Counted from the stretch's first letter, positions 7,859 through 16,850 are shown. The stretch: 64,000 nt of DNA from Streptomyces sp. NBC_01689 (GCF_036250675.1 NZ_CP109592.1:806001-870000); one strand, 5' to 3'. The notes: a model not told the origin generated them from the sequence alone. Made by a program: numbers and translations.

Positions 7859-9028
7859 GTGTCAGGAGTGGACGGCGTGGACACGCGCCGCGGCCCGACC
7901 CGGTGGGCGGTCGTCGCCAACGGGGAGAACCGGAGGGTCGCCCTGTTCACCGCGGCGGCCGTCGCCGCCGGTCACGGCACGCCCCGTGTGGTCGAGTGGC
8001 GTGACGTGCTGTGCGAGGGCGGTCACGACTTCGCCGACGACGAGATCGTCCGCCTGGACTCCCCGGGGGAGGACGCGCGGGTGGACCGCCTGCTGCGCGG
8101 GGTCGACGATCCGACCCGGGTGGAGGGTTCGGCCCGCTGGTACGCGCGCTTCCTCGACGGCGTGGCCTCCCTGCGCGGCGGACGTCGGCTCGACGCCCCG
8201 GCGGACCTGGCCGTCCTCTTCGACAAGCGGCTCTGCCACGCCCGGCTGCGGGAGGCGGGGGTACCCGTGCCGGTCTCCCCGACCACGGGCGGCACCGCTG
8301 CGGCCGGGGACTGGCCCGCGGTGCGGGCCCGGATGGCGGAGGCGGGCCTGCGGCGGGCGTTCGTGAAGCTCGCGCACGGCTCGTCCGCCTCCGGTGTGCT
8401 CGCGGTCGAGACGACGACGGCGGGACGCGTCCGGGCCACGACCTCGGTGGAGCTCGCGGACGGCCGGCTGCACAACTCGCTGCGTGTGCGCCACTACACC
8501 GACGAGTCCGAGGTCGCCGCGATCGTGGACCGGCTCGCGCCGGACGGGCTGCACATCGAGCGCTGGCTGCCCAAGGCGTCGCTGGGCGGCCGGTCGGCGG
8601 ACCTGCGCGTCCTCGTCGTGGCCGGCCGGGCCACCCACGCCGTCGTCCGTACCAGCCGCTTCCCCCTCACCAACCTCCATCTCGGCGGCACCCGCGGTGA
8701 CCTGTCGGCCGTCCGGGCGCTGGCCGGCGACCGGTGGGCCCAGGCGCTCGGCATCTGCGAACGGGCCGCGGCCTGCTTCCCGGAGACCCTGTGCGTGGGT
8801 GTCGACCTGCTGCCCGCCGTCGGCTGGCGCCGGTTCGCCGTCGGGGAGGTCAACGCGTTCGGTGATCTGCTGCCCCGGCTCACCGGCCTGCCGGGCGGCC
8901 CCGCGGAAGGACTCGACACCTACGCCGCCCAGATCGCGGCCCTCGGTCCGCGCCCGCCCGCCCGGTTCGTGGCGCGGCCCACGCCCTCCCCGCACCACGG
9001 TTCAAGGACACTCCATGCCTCACTCTGA
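7859..9028 (+). CDS. STM4014 family ATP-grasp-like protein
   Basis: It begins at a GTG preceded by GGAGG, 33 bases after STM4015. The 389-residue product shows the features of an ATP-grasp enzyme: an N-terminal NGENRRVALFTAA domain, FDKRLCHARLREAGVPVP (entry to the grasp domain), FVKLAHGSSASGVLAV (lysine and glycine loop that covers ATP), DLRVLVVAGRATHAVVR, and GVDLLP with VGEVNAFGDLLP, carrying the acidic and asparagine residues that bind magnesium. ATP-grasp enzymes join a carboxylate to an amine or thiol through an acyl phosphate; RimK-type members modify proteins or peptides. The actual substrate is unknown. Its stop overlaps the STM4013 start by 14 bases. Confidence 0.82.
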   Translation: MSGVDGVDTRRGPTRWAVVANGENRRVALFTAAAVAAGHGTPRVVEWRDVLCEGGHDFADDEIVRLDSPGEDARVDRLLRGVDDPTRVEGSARWYARFLDGVASLRGGRRLDAPADLAVLFDKRLCHARLREAGVPVPVSPTTGGTAAAGDWPAVRARMAEAGLRRAFVKLAHGSSASGVLAVETTTAGRVRATTSVELADGRLHNSLRVRHYTDESEVAAIVDRLAPDGLHIERWLPKASLGGRSADLRVLVVAGRATHAVVRTSRFPLTNLHLGGTRGDLSAVRALAGDRWAQALGICERAAACFPETLCVGVDLLPAVGWRRFAVGEVNAFGDLLPRLTGLPGGPAEGLDTYAAQIAALGPRPPARFVARPTPSPHHGSRTLHASL

Positions 9029-9890
9029 CCCGCCCACCGGCACGGCGCCCGCGGCGACCGCGGGCCCGCTCCCGACACCCGACATGAACGAGGTGGTGGG
9101 CCGGGACGACCTGCTGCTGCTCACACTCGACACCCTGCGGTACGACGTCGCCGTCGATCTCGCGGCAGCCGGCCGCCTGCCGAACCTGGCGGCGCATCTC
9201 CCGGGCGGCACCTGGGAGAAGCGGCACGCCCCGGGCAGCTTCACCTACGCGTCCCATCAGGCGATGTTCGCGGGGTTCCTGCCCACCCCGGCCTCCCAGG
9301 GGCCCCATCCACGGCTGTTCGCCGCCCGGTTCGCCGGCAGCGAGTCCACCGAGGGCCGTACGTTCGTCTTCGACACCCCGGACATCGTGTCGGCGCTGGC
9401 CGCCCGTGACTACCGCACCGTGTGCGTCGGCGGCGTCGGCTTCTTCAACAGGCAGGGGGCCCTGGGCGACGTCCTCCCCGGTCTCTTCCAGGAGAGCCAC
9501 TGGGAACCGGAGTTCTCCGTGGCCTCGCCGACGTCCTTCGCGGCGCAGGTGGCGCGGGCCGAGCGGATCGTGGCCGAACTGCCCGCGCACCAGAAGCTGT
9601 TCCTCTTCCTCAATGTCTCCGCGCTGCACCAGCCGAACTGGTTCCACCTGGAAGGCGCCACCCGGGAGGCCGGGGACAGCCGGAACACCCACGCCGCCGC
9701 GCTGGAGTACGTCGACCGCCATGTCGGGCGGCTGTTCGCGGCCATGTCCGCGCGCCGTCGCTGCTTCGCCATCGTCTGCTCCGACCACGGCACGGCGTAC
9801 GGGGACGACGGTTACACCGGCCACCGGCTGGGCCACGAGTCCGTGTGGACCGTCCCCTACAGTCACTTCTTCCTGGAGCCCTCCGCATGA
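9015..9890 (+). CDS. STM4013/SEN3800 family hydrolase (alkaline phosphatase/sulfatase superfamily)
   Basis: The ATG at 9015 lies inside the end of STM4014. The 291-residue product has the metal-site layout of the alkaline phosphatase superfamily: LLLTLDTLRYD near residue 35 (aspartate ligand and threonine as probable nucleophile), CSDHGTAYGDDGYTGHRLGHE near the C-terminus (Asp-His pair and the final histidine). These enzymes cleave phosphate or sulfate esters or phosphodiesters using two metals. There is no signal peptide, unlike most sulfatases, so it works in the cytoplasm with its operon partners. It overlaps the next start by ATGA. Confidence 0.85.
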   Translation: MPHSDPPTGTAPAATAGPLPTPDMNEVVGRDDLLLLTLDTLRYDVAVDLAAAGRLPNLAAHLPGGTWEKRHAPGSFTYASHQAMFAGFLPTPASQGPHPRLFAARFAGSESTEGRTFVFDTPDIVSALAARDYRTVCVGGVGFFNRQGALGDVLPGLFQESHWEPEFSVASPTSFAAQVARAERIVAELPAHQKLFLFLNVSALHQPNWFHLEGATREAGDSRNTHAAALEYVDRHVGRLFAAMSARRRCFAIVCSDHGTAYGDDGYTGHRLGHESVWTVPYSHFFLEPSA

Positions 9891-11242
9891 CCATCGCCCC
9901 CGTGGCCGCGGCGCACTCCGTGCCCCGCCCGTACCAGAGCTATCTGTACGCCTATCCGCACAAGACCGCCTACCGGCCGCTCGCGCCGCGCCCCGAGCTG
10001 GAGCGGTTGTGGGCGGACGAGTCCCGACAGGCGCTCTCCCTGTACCTGCACATCCCGTTCTGCGAGGTGCGCTGCGGCTTCTGCAACCTGTTCACCCGCG
10101 TCGGCGCCCCCGACGGGCTGACCGGCCGTTACCTCGACGCCCTGAGCCGGCAGGCCGTCGCCGTGCGCGAGGCGCTCGGCGACGCCTCGTCACCGCGGTT
10201 CGCCAACGCGGCCTTCGGGGGCGGCACGCCCACCTTCCTGGAGGCCGCGGAACTGGAGCGCCTCTGCGACATCGCGGAACGTGACATGGGCGCGGACCTG
10301 CGGTCGGTCCCGCTGTCCGTGGAGGCGTCGCCCGCGACGGCGACCGCCGACCGCCTCGCCGTCCTGGTCCGGCGCGGCGCCACCCGGATCAGTCTCGGGG
10401 TGCAGAGCTTCGTCGAGGACGAGGCCCGCGCCGCGGTACGCCCGCAACGTCGCTCCGACGTCGAGTCCGCGCTCAGCCGGATCCGGGAGTCGGCCGTCGC
10501 GGTCCTCAACATCGACCTGATCTACGGCATCGACGGTCAGACCACGGCCAGTTGGCGCTACTCCCTCGACGCGGCCCTGGCCTGGCGGCCGGAGGAGATC
10601 TACCTCTACCCGCTCTACATCCGTCCGCTCACGGGCCTCGGCCGCCACGCGGACGCGCGGACCGCCGACCGGGAGTGGGACGAGCAGCGGCTGCGCCTGT
10701 ACCGCGAGGGCCGAGACCATCTGCTGTCCGAGGGCTACGAGCAGGTGTCGATGCGCATGTTCCGCCGTGCCGACGCGCCTCCGCAGGGGCCCGACGACTA
10801 CGCGTGCCAGACGGACGGCATGATCGGACTGGGCTGCGGGGCACGGTCGTACACCTCCGCTCTGCACTACTCCTTCGACTACGCCGTGTCGATGCGCGAA
10901 GTGCGCGCCATCATCGACGACTACAGCGCCACCGAGGACTTCTCCCGTGCCCTGCACGGCCGTTGGGTGGACGAGGACGAGGCCCGCCGCCGGCACCTGT
11001 TGCAGTCGCTGCTGCAGGCCGGGGGTCTGGTCCGCGGTGACTACCGGAGTCGGTTCGGCACCGACCCCGCCGACGACTTCGCCGCCGAACTGGACGTCCT
11101 CGGCCGGCGTGGCTGGCTCCAGGACGCGGGGACCGAGCGGCTGGTGCTCTCGCCCGAGGGGCTGGCCCATTCGGACGCCATCGGACCCGAGTTCTTCTCC
11201 CCGGCCGTCCGGGACGCCATGGCCGCCTACGAGACGAGGTGA
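9887..11242 (+). CDS. STM4012 family radical SAM protein (HemN-like)
   Basis: Translation starts in an ATGA overlap with STM4013. The 451-residue product has the radical SAM cluster motif HIPFCEVRCGFCN (Cys59, Cys63, Cys66; CX3CX2C), the GGGTPTFL motif that binds S-adenosylmethionine, SVEASPATAT, SLGVQSF and LIYGIDGQT. These match the HemN/coproporphyrinogen-dehydrogenase-like branch. HemN-like relatives include heme chaperones and C-methyltransferases, so the name should not be read as a heme biosynthesis role. In this operon it is more likely one of two radical enzymes acting on the same unknown substrate. Confidence 0.88.
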   Translation: MTIAPVAAAHSVPRPYQSYLYAYPHKTAYRPLAPRPELERLWADESRQALSLYLHIPFCEVRCGFCNLFTRVGAPDGLTGRYLDALSRQAVAVREALGDASSPRFANAAFGGGTPTFLEAAELERLCDIAERDMGADLRSVPLSVEASPATATADRLAVLVRRGATRISLGVQSFVEDEARAAVRPQRRSDVESALSRIRESAVAVLNIDLIYGIDGQTTASWRYSLDAALAWRPEEIYLYPLYIRPLTGLGRHADARTADREWDEQRLRLYREGRDHLLSEGYEQVSMRMFRRADAPPQGPDDYACQTDGMIGLGCGARSYTSALHYSFDYAVSMREVRAIIDDYSATEDFSRALHGRWVDEDEARRRHLLQSLLQAGGLVRGDYRSRFGTDPADDFAAELDVLGRRGWLQDAGTERLVLSPEGLAHSDAIGPEFFSPAVRDAMAAYETR

Positions 11243-11247
11243 CGACC

Positions 11248-12198
11248 ATGGACCTGACAGACCCAACAGACCTGACAAACCTCACCGTCCTCTATCGCGG
11301 GCCCCTGGCCTCCTGCGACTACGACTGCCCGTACTGCCCGTTCGCCAAGCGCCGGGACAGCGCGGCCCAGCTGCGCGCCGACCGTGCCGCGCTCGAACGG
11401 TTCGTGGCCTGGGCGCGTGGTCCGCACGACCACCGGCTGTCGGTGCTGTTCACACCGTGGGGCGAGGGACTGACCCGCTCCTGGTACCGCCGGGCTCTGG
11501 TGGACCTGTCCCACGAACCGCGCGTCGAGCGGGTCGCCACCCAGACCAACCTGAGCTGCCGCACCGACTGGCTCACGGAGGCGGCGGCCGACACGGTCGC
11601 CCTCTGGTGCACGTATCACCCGGGGCAGACACCCTACGGGCGGTTCCTCGCCAAGACGCACCGCCTGTCCGGCCTGGGGATCCGGTACAGCGTGGGTGTG
11701 GTGGGCCTCCCCGAGCATCTGGACGACGCACGGCGGTTGCGTGCCGACCTGCCCTCGCACGTCTATCTGTGGATCAACGCCGCCGAGGGCCACACCTACA
11801 CCGACGAGCAGGCCGACGAGTGGACCGCGCTGGATCCGCTCTTCCCGTACAGCCGGCGTCCGCACCGCTCGGCGGGGCTGCCGTGCCGGACCGGCCGGAG
11901 CGTCGTCTCGGTCGACGGAGAGGGCACCGTCCGGCGCTGTCACTTCGTCCGGACGGAGCTCGGCAACCTCTACGACGGCTCCTACCGCTCCGCGCTCGCC
12001 CCGAGGCCGTGCCCGCTCACCGCGTGCGACTGTCACATCGGGTACGTCCATCTGGAGACCCTGCCGTTGTACGACGTCTTCGCGGGCGGGGTCCTCGAAC
12101 GCGTCCCCCGCGCGCAGGCGCTGCCGCCGCGCCCGCTCCTCCCGGTGGTCAGCGGCCGACCCGGTCCTCCGGCAGCTTCACCAGCCCCAGCTCGATGA
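11248..12198 (+). CDS. STM4011 family radical SAM protein
   Basis: The ATG at 11248 has GAGGTGA eight bases upstream, which overlaps the STM4012 stop; a GTG at 11239 is an alternative. The 316-residue product carries CDYDCPYC (Cys23, Cys27, Cys30), followed by FTPWGEGL and YHPGQTPYGRF. Near the C-terminus are further cysteines in CRTGRSVVSVDGEG, VRRCHF and CPLTACDCH, a spacing that resembles the SPASM/twitch auxiliary iron-sulfur cluster region found in peptide- and protein-modifying radical SAM enzymes. The last 50 bases overlap the end of the convergent reductase gene. Confidence 0.85.
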   Translation: MDLTDPTDLTNLTVLYRGPLASCDYDCPYCPFAKRRDSAAQLRADRAALERFVAWARGPHDHRLSVLFTPWGEGLTRSWYRRALVDLSHEPRVERVATQTNLSCRTDWLTEAAADTVALWCTYHPGQTPYGRFLAKTHRLSGLGIRYSVGVVGLPEHLDDARRLRADLPSHVYLWINAAEGHTYTDEQADEWTALDPLFPYSRRPHRSAGLPCRTGRSVVSVDGEGTVRRCHFVRTELGNLYDGSYRSALAPRPCPLTACDCHIGYVHLETLPLYDVFAGGVLERVPRAQALPPRPLLPVVSGRPGPPAASPAPAR

Positions 12199-13249
12199 GG
12201 CTGTCGGCGGTGTCGAGGACCGTCCTGGTGACGTCGCGGGGTTCCCAGCCGAGCACGGAACGTGCCTTGGCATTGCTGATGACGGGAATCCGGCCGCCCA
12301 GTCCCACGGCGTCCCGGAGCGCCGGCTGAGTCTTCGCCGCTTCGCGCATCTCTTCGAGGGTGAGCTCCGCGGACGGCAGGGCGTCGGCGGCCGCCGGCAG
12401 GTGCGCCCGGAGGGTCCGGGCCATGCCGAGGAAGCTGACCGACGGTCCGCCCACCGCGAGGAAGCGTTCCCCGGCCGCCTGGGGATGGAGCATGGCGCGC
12501 AGGTGCAGGTCCACGACGTCGCGGACGTCGACGACGCCGAAGTACATGAGTGGTACCGCCGGGATCCGGCCGGTCATCATGGACCGGACGATGTCGGTCG
12601 ACGCGGCGAGGCGCGGTCCGAGCACGGGCCCGAAGATGCCCACGGGGTTGACGACCGTCAGCTCGATCTCCCCGTCGGCGTCCACGAAGTCCCAGGCCGC
12701 GCGCTCCGCGAGGACCTTGGACTTGTGGTAGGCGGGGAGACCGACGGTGTCGGGGTCGGTCCAGTCCTCCTCCGTGTACCGGTCGTCGGGCTTCACGGTG
12801 TAGCCGACCGCCGCGAAGGAGGACGTCATGACCACGCGCCGCACGCCCGCCGCACGCGCGGCGGAGAGGACCCGCAGCGCGCCGTCGCGTGCCGGGCGGA
12901 CGAGTTCGTCCTCGTGCTCCGGGGGCGTGGCGGGAAAGGGCGACGCCACGTGCAGCACCTGGCTCACGCCGTCCACCGCGGCGGGCCAGCCCGCGTCGGC
13001 GGACAGATCCGCCACGGCGAACTCCAGCAGGTCCCGCCGGTCCGCTCCGGCCTGCCGCACGAGGTCCAGCACCTCGGCCTCACGGCCGGGTTCCCGGATC
13101 GTCACCCTGGTCCGGTACCCGTCACGCAGCAGCCGGGCGACCAGGTGACCGCCGACGTATCCGGTCGCGCCGGTCACCAGCACCGTTCCCACGCCGGAGG
13201 CGTCAGGAGCCTCGGAAGCGCCGAAAGCAGGGTTGTTCTCCACACGCAT
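12149..13249 (-). CDS. NAD(P)-dependent extended SDR, dihydroflavonol-reductase-like
   Basis: The 366-residue product contains TGATGYVGGHLVARLL (Rossmann nucleotide site near residue 25), an LHVASPFP segment, and the YHKSK active-site motif (Tyr-x-x-x-Lys). These define the extended short-chain dehydrogenase/reductase or epimerase group, closest in pattern to dihydroflavonol-4-reductase and related aldehyde or carbonyl reductases. It is cotranscribed with, and 13 bases downstream of, a MerR regulator. The arrangement suggests induction by a reactive or toxic carbonyl compound. Its 3' end overlaps STM4011 on the other strand. Confidence 0.82.
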   Translation of the reverse strand: MRVENNPAFGASEAPDASGVGTVLVTGATGYVGGHLVARLLRDGYRTRVTIREPGREAEVLDLVRQAGADRRDLLEFAVADLSADAGWPAAVDGVSQVLHVASPFPATPPEHEDELVRPARDGALRVLSAARAAGVRRVVMTSSFAAVGYTVKPDDRYTEEDWTDPDTVGLPAYHKSKVLAERAAWDFVDADGEIELTVVNPVGIFGPVLGPRLAASTDIVRSMMTGRIPAVPLMYFGVVDVRDVVDLHLRAMLHPQAAGERFLAVGGPSVSFLGMARTLRAHLPAAADALPSAELTLEEMREAAKTQPALRDAVGLGGRIPVISNAKARSVLGWEPRDVTRTVLDTADSLIELGLVKLPEDRVGR

Positions 13250-13262
13250 GTCGCTCAGTCCC

Positions 13263-13691
13263 TCAGGGTTCGAATTGTTCGAGGATCGCCGTGACGGTCT
13301 CGACGGCCCGGCGCTCGGCGGCGGCGTCGCCGCGCACGCGGGCGTCCCACATCCGGGTCTTCCCCCGGAGGTAGGCGAGGCGGGACTTCAGCCGTTCGAT
13401 GTCGTCGGCCAGCTTCTCCGCCTGGTCGGCGAACAGGTCCCGCTGTTCCTCCGCCGCGGCGTTGCCCAGCGGGAGCAGGTCCACGTAGCGGCGCATCCCG
13501 GCGACGGTCATGCCAGCCGAGCGCAGACAGGCCAGCGCCACGACCCGGTCGGCCGTCGCCGCCCCGTAGCGCCGATGGCCGCTGGACTCGTCGCGGCCCA
13601 CCACTCCCAGCAGGCCGACCTTCTCGTAGTAGCGGAGCGTGGGCTCGCTGAAGCCCGAGCGTCGCGCCATCTCCTGAATGGTCAGACTCAC
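13263..13691 (-). CDS. MerR family transcriptional regulator
   Basis: The GTG at 13691 (followed by [27 protein letters not shown]) is preceded by GGAGGACG. The 142-residue product has the N-terminal winged HTH of MerR proteins, the Arg-Arg-Tyr turn in [16 protein letters not shown], and the long dimerisation helix ([23 protein letters not shown]). There are no conserved metal-binding cysteines, so it probably senses an organic ligand. It is the first gene of a two-gene operon with the extended SDR. Confidence 0.85.
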   Translation of the reverse strand: MSLTIQEMARRSGFSEPTLRYYEKVGLLGVVGRDESSGHRRYGAATADRVVALACLRSAGMTVAGMRRYVDLLPLGNAAAEEQRDLFADQAEKLADDIERLKSRLAYLRGKTRMWDARVRGDAAAERRAVETVTAILEQFEP

Positions 13692-13733
13692 CGTTCGTCC
13701 TCCGTCGTGTCCGTCGTGAAGAAGCCTCCGGCC

Positions 13734-13753
13734 CTTCAAGCGCTTCAAGTCAA
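13734..13753 (-). promoter_or_regulatory. Candidate MerR promoter/operator with direct repeats
   Basis: Two CTTCAAG copies lie nine bases apart (13734-13740 and 13743-13749), and on the minus strand a TTGACTT element (13747-13753) sits directly in front of them. This is 45-60 bases upstream of the merR start. MerR operators normally lie between -35 and -10. A convincing -10 box was not seen, so this is tentative. Confidence 0.3.
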
Positions 13754-13879
13754 ATGTCCTGGACCTGGGCTTCCGGGCCGCCGCGGACGCGCGGATGCGG
13801 GGCAGGTCACTCCTGGGGACACTGGGCGTACTGCATCCCCCACCACCCCCCTGTCGCCCACGAGCCGGAGGAACTGACG

Positions 13880-14350
13880 ATGGCCGGGAAGCCGCCTTAT
13901 CCGCCGTTCGACGCCGAGAGTTCCGTGCAGAAGGTCCGGGCGGGCGAGGACGCCTGGAACACCCGCGACCCCGGGAAGGTCTCGCTGGCCTACACCGAGG
14001 ACAGCCGCTGGCGGAATCGTTCACTCTTCATCAACGGACGCGAGGAGATCGTCGCCTTCCTCACCCGCAAGTGGGAGCACGAGCTCGAATACCGGCTGAT
14101 CAAGGAGCTGTGGGCGTTCGGCGGGAACCGGATCGCCGTCCGGTTCGCCTACGAGTACCACACGGTCACCGGGGACTGGTTCCGCGCCTACGGCAACGAG
14201 AACTGGGAGTTCGCCGACGACGGGCTGATGAGCGTGCGCCACGCGAGCATCAACGACGTACCGATCACCGCATCCGAGCGCGCCTTCGACTGGGACCGTT
14301 CGGGGCCGCGCCCGGCCGACTACCCCAGCCTCAGCGACTTCGGCTTCTGA
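13880..14350 (+). CDS. Nuclear transport factor 2-like protein, DUF1348 type
   Basis: The ATG at 13880 has GGAGGAAC upstream. The 156-residue product matches the DUF1348 branch of the NTF2/SnoaL fold: [84 protein letters not shown], and the terminal [14 protein letters not shown]. Members are small cone-shaped barrels often fused to or beside oxidoreductases; the function is unsettled. It is transcribed away from the MerR operon. Confidence 0.85.
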   Translation: MAGKPPYPPFDAESSVQKVRAGEDAWNTRDPGKVSLAYTEDSRWRNRSLFINGREEIVAFLTRKWEHELEYRLIKELWAFGGNRIAVRFAYEYHTVTGDWFRAYGNENWEFADDGLMSVRHASINDVPITASERAFDWDRSGPRPADYPSLSDFGF

Positions 14351-14400
14351 CCCGGGAGGCCCCGGACCGTCGGCCCCGGATGTCCCGGGGTCTCGGACGG

Positions 14401-15405
14401 TCAGACGCGGGCGCGGAGCCTGCCCTGGCCGGAGAGGCGGAACAGCAGGATCAGCGACGGCAGGATGATCAGCGCGGCGACGCAGGCGACGCCGAGGAGG
14501 ACGGCCAGCGTGGTGTCGGGGGCCGCGGCCGCGTGGATGCGCAGATGCGTGCCGAGCAGGAAGGGGTACTGGGCCACTCCCCAGCCGACGACCACGGCGG
14601 CGATGGCCAGCGCGGCGATCTCGCGGCGGCCGGCGCGGCGGCCCAGGCCCGCACCCGCCATGCCGGCGACTCCGCAGAGCGCCGCGAGCACCATCAGCGG
14701 CAGCCCCCGGTGACTGAGCTGGTGGAACAGCCGGGGTGCGTCCGTCCTGAGCACGAAGATCCCGGCGACGCTGACGGCCCCCGCCACGGCTCCGGCGAGC
14801 AGGGCGCGGTCACGGAAGTACCGTTCGAGGCCCGCGTCGTCGAGCCGGTGGGCCGCCGCGGCCAGGTAGAAGGCGGCGAGGTAGGCACAGCTGACGACAG
14901 CGAGGACGCCACCGAGGACGGAGGTCGGATTGAGCCAGCTGGTGAAGGCGTCGCCGTTGCCCCCGGTGGGCACCCGGCCCGAGGCGATGCCGCCTGCGAT
15001 GGAGCCGAAGCAGTAGGGGGTCAAGACGGAGGAGGCCGCGAACAGGGTTCCGTTGAGGCGCTGTTGGGGTGTCCGCACGGAGACCTTGCGGAAGGCGAAG
15101 CCCGCTCCGCGAAGGACGATGCCGAGGGCGGCCAGCAGCAGGGGCACGTACAGGGTCGTGGTGATCGCGGCGAAGGCCGTGGGGAAGCCGCTCCACAACA
15201 TGACCAGGCAGTAGATGAGCCAGGTGTGGTTGGCCTCCCAGACCGGACCGATCGACAGGTCGACCAGGTGGCGGGGTTTCTTGCCGCGTTCGGCTCCCCC
15301 GGCCGTCAGGTCCCAGAAGCCGGCTCCGAAGTCGGCCCCGCCGAACAGCGCGTACGCGACGACGCCGACGAACATGACCAGGGCGACCACGTCACTGAGG
15401 TTCAT
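14401..15405 (-). CDS. cydB: Cytochrome bd quinol oxidase subunit II
   Basis: The 334-residue integral membrane protein starts with MNLSDVVALVMFVGVVAYALFGGADFGAGFWDL, the typical CydB N-terminus, and continues with PVWEANHTWLIY and FPTAFAAI. It has about eight to nine membrane spans. CydB pairs with CydA to form the high-affinity terminal oxidase that reduces oxygen to water with electrons from menaquinol. Its start overlaps the cydA stop (ATGA at 15402-15405), so the subunits are coupled. No cydC/cydD exporter genes follow; the next gene downstream is convergent. Confidence 0.93.
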   Translation of the reverse strand: MNLSDVVALVMFVGVVAYALFGGADFGAGFWDLTAGGAERGKKPRHLVDLSIGPVWEANHTWLIYCLVMLWSGFPTAFAAITTTLYVPLLLAALGIVLRGAGFAFRKVSVRTPQQRLNGTLFAASSVLTPYCFGSIAGGIASGRVPTGGNGDAFTSWLNPTSVLGGVLAVVSCAYLAAFYLAAAAHRLDDAGLERYFRDRALLAGAVAGAVSVAGIFVLRTDAPRLFHQLSHRGLPLMVLAALCGVAGMAGAGLGRRAGRREIAALAIAAVVVGWGVAQYPFLLGTHLRIHAAAAPDTTLAVLLGVACVAALIILPSLILLFRLSGQGRLRARV

Positions 15406-16850
15406 CGCTCGTCTCCTGCCGTGCGGGACGTGGCATAGGGCTGCTCGGGTCCGTAGGGGACGTAGACCGTCGCGTCGCCCGCGGTCCGCCAGCGCCGGGC
15501 CATGGCGCGCAGGACCAGGACGCCACCGGTGCCGACCGCCGCGTACAGGGCGAGGGTCGCGCCGAACAGCGGCCACAGGTTGCCCTGTGTGGTCACGGCC
15601 TGCCTCGTCAGCAGCAGTCCGACGACGGTCCAGGGCTGCCGCCCGACCTCGGTGACGACCCAGCCGCTCTCCAGGCAGACGACGGCGACGACACCGCTCA
15701 GCGCGGCGCCCCGCAGGAACCAGCGGTTGGTGGGCACCGTCCGTCCCCGCCACCACAACCAGGCGAACCAGAGGACGAGGCCGAGCATGAGGAAGGTGGT
15801 GCCGACCATCACGTCGAAGGCCAGGTGCACGAGGGTGACGCTGCGGTCGGTGGGCCGTACCTCCGGCGGGATCTCCTCCAGGCCCTTGATCTCCGTGGAG
15901 GGGGTGAAGCCGGCCAGGATCGACGCCATGTCCGGGATCGGAAGGCCGTATCTGACCTTGCCGTCGATCAGGAACCCGCCGAGGTTCTCCGGCACGTGAT
16001 CGCCTGTCGTGGGCAGGAGCTCGATCGCCGCGAACTTGGCGGGCTCCTCCTGGAACACCTCGCGGGCCACCGTGTCGCCGACGACGACCTGCACCGGAAC
16101 GGCCGCCGCCGCGACGAGGAAACCGATGAGGAACCCTAGCCGGTGGTGGCGGTCCTGACGTCCTTTGAGCATGCCGGCCGCGTACACGCCGGCGACCGTG
16201 AAACCGGCCACGATGTAGGCGGCGAGGAGCATGTGCACGGTCTCGAACCAGAACGCTCCGTTGAAGAACACGCCCAGCGGGCGTACGGCGGTGACATGTC
16301 CGTCCCGCAGGGTGATCCCGCCGGGCTGGTTCATCCAGCTGTTGGCGGCGATGACGGCAGCCGCCCCGCCGAGGCTGGCCAGCACGACCGGAACCCCGGT
16401 CCAGAAGTGCGCCCAGGGCGGGAGCCGGTTCCAGCCGTACAGGTAGATCGAGACGAAGATGGCCTCGAGGAAGAAGAAGAGTCCCTCCACCGCGAACGGC
16501 ATCCCGAAGGCGGCGCCGTAGTCGCCCATCAGACCGGGCCACAGGATGCCGAGTTCGAACGAGAGGACCGTACCGGTGATCGCCCCCATCGCGAAGAGCA
16601 CGGCGGCCACCTTCGACCAGCGCCGGGCGAGCCGCAGGGCGTCGTCGTCGCCGTGGCGCAGGCCGCGGTAGTGGGCGATGAGCATGAGCGCGGTCAGGGC
16701 GACGCCGAACGGCACCAGGATGATGTGGAAGCCGAGGGTGAACGCCATCTGCTCCCGGGCCGGGAGCAGCTGCGGGGGATCTCCGACGGCCGCCAGGGCC
16801 TTGCTCACTGGATGCAACACCCGGTCCATGCTCGCGTGATGACGGCTCAT
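15402..16850 (-). CDS. cydA: Cytochrome bd quinol oxidase subunit I
   Basis: I start at the ATG at 16850 (MSRHHASMDRVLH); MDRV at 16829 is an alternative and neither has a strong ribosome site. The 482-residue protein has the REQMAFTLGFHIILVPFG helix with the histidine expected to bind heme, the GMPFAVEGLFFFLEAIF helix with the acidic residue needed near heme, WFETVHMLLAAY with a second histidine, and the quinol-site GRQPW motif. It reduces oxygen at the cytoplasmic membrane. The first helix (FHIILVPFGVALTAL) differs from the classical E. coli CydA and is closer to bd-like variants. Confidence 0.92.
   Translation of the reverse strand: MSRHHASMDRVLHPVSKALAAVGDPPQLLPAREQMAFTLGFHIILVPFGVALTALMLIAHYRGLRHGDDDALRLARRWSKVAAVLFAMGAITGTVLSFELGILWPGLMGDYGAAFGMPFAVEGLFFFLEAIFVSIYLYGWNRLPPWAHFWTGVPVVLASLGGAAAVIAANSWMNQPGGITLRDGHVTAVRPLGVFFNGAFWFETVHMLLAAYIVAGFTVAGVYAAGMLKGRQDRHHRLGFLIGFLVAAAAVPVQVVVGDTVAREVFQEEPAKFAAIELLPTTGDHVPENLGGFLIDGKVRYGLPIPDMASILAGFTPSTEIKGLEEIPPEVRPTDRSVTLVHLAFDVMVGTTFLMLGLVLWFAWLWWRGRTVPTNRWFLRGAALSGVVAVVCLESGWVVTEVGRQPWTVVGLLLTRQAVTTQGNLWPLFGATLALYAAVGTGGVLVLRAMARRWRTAGDATVYVPYGPEQPYATSRTAGDER

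Noticed and set aside
9887..11242. Annotation of STM4012 as coproporphyrinogen III dehydrogenase HemN
   Set aside because: The radical SAM core is HemN-like, but the operon is the STM4011-STM4015 set with no heme genes. The family name STM4012 is more accurate.
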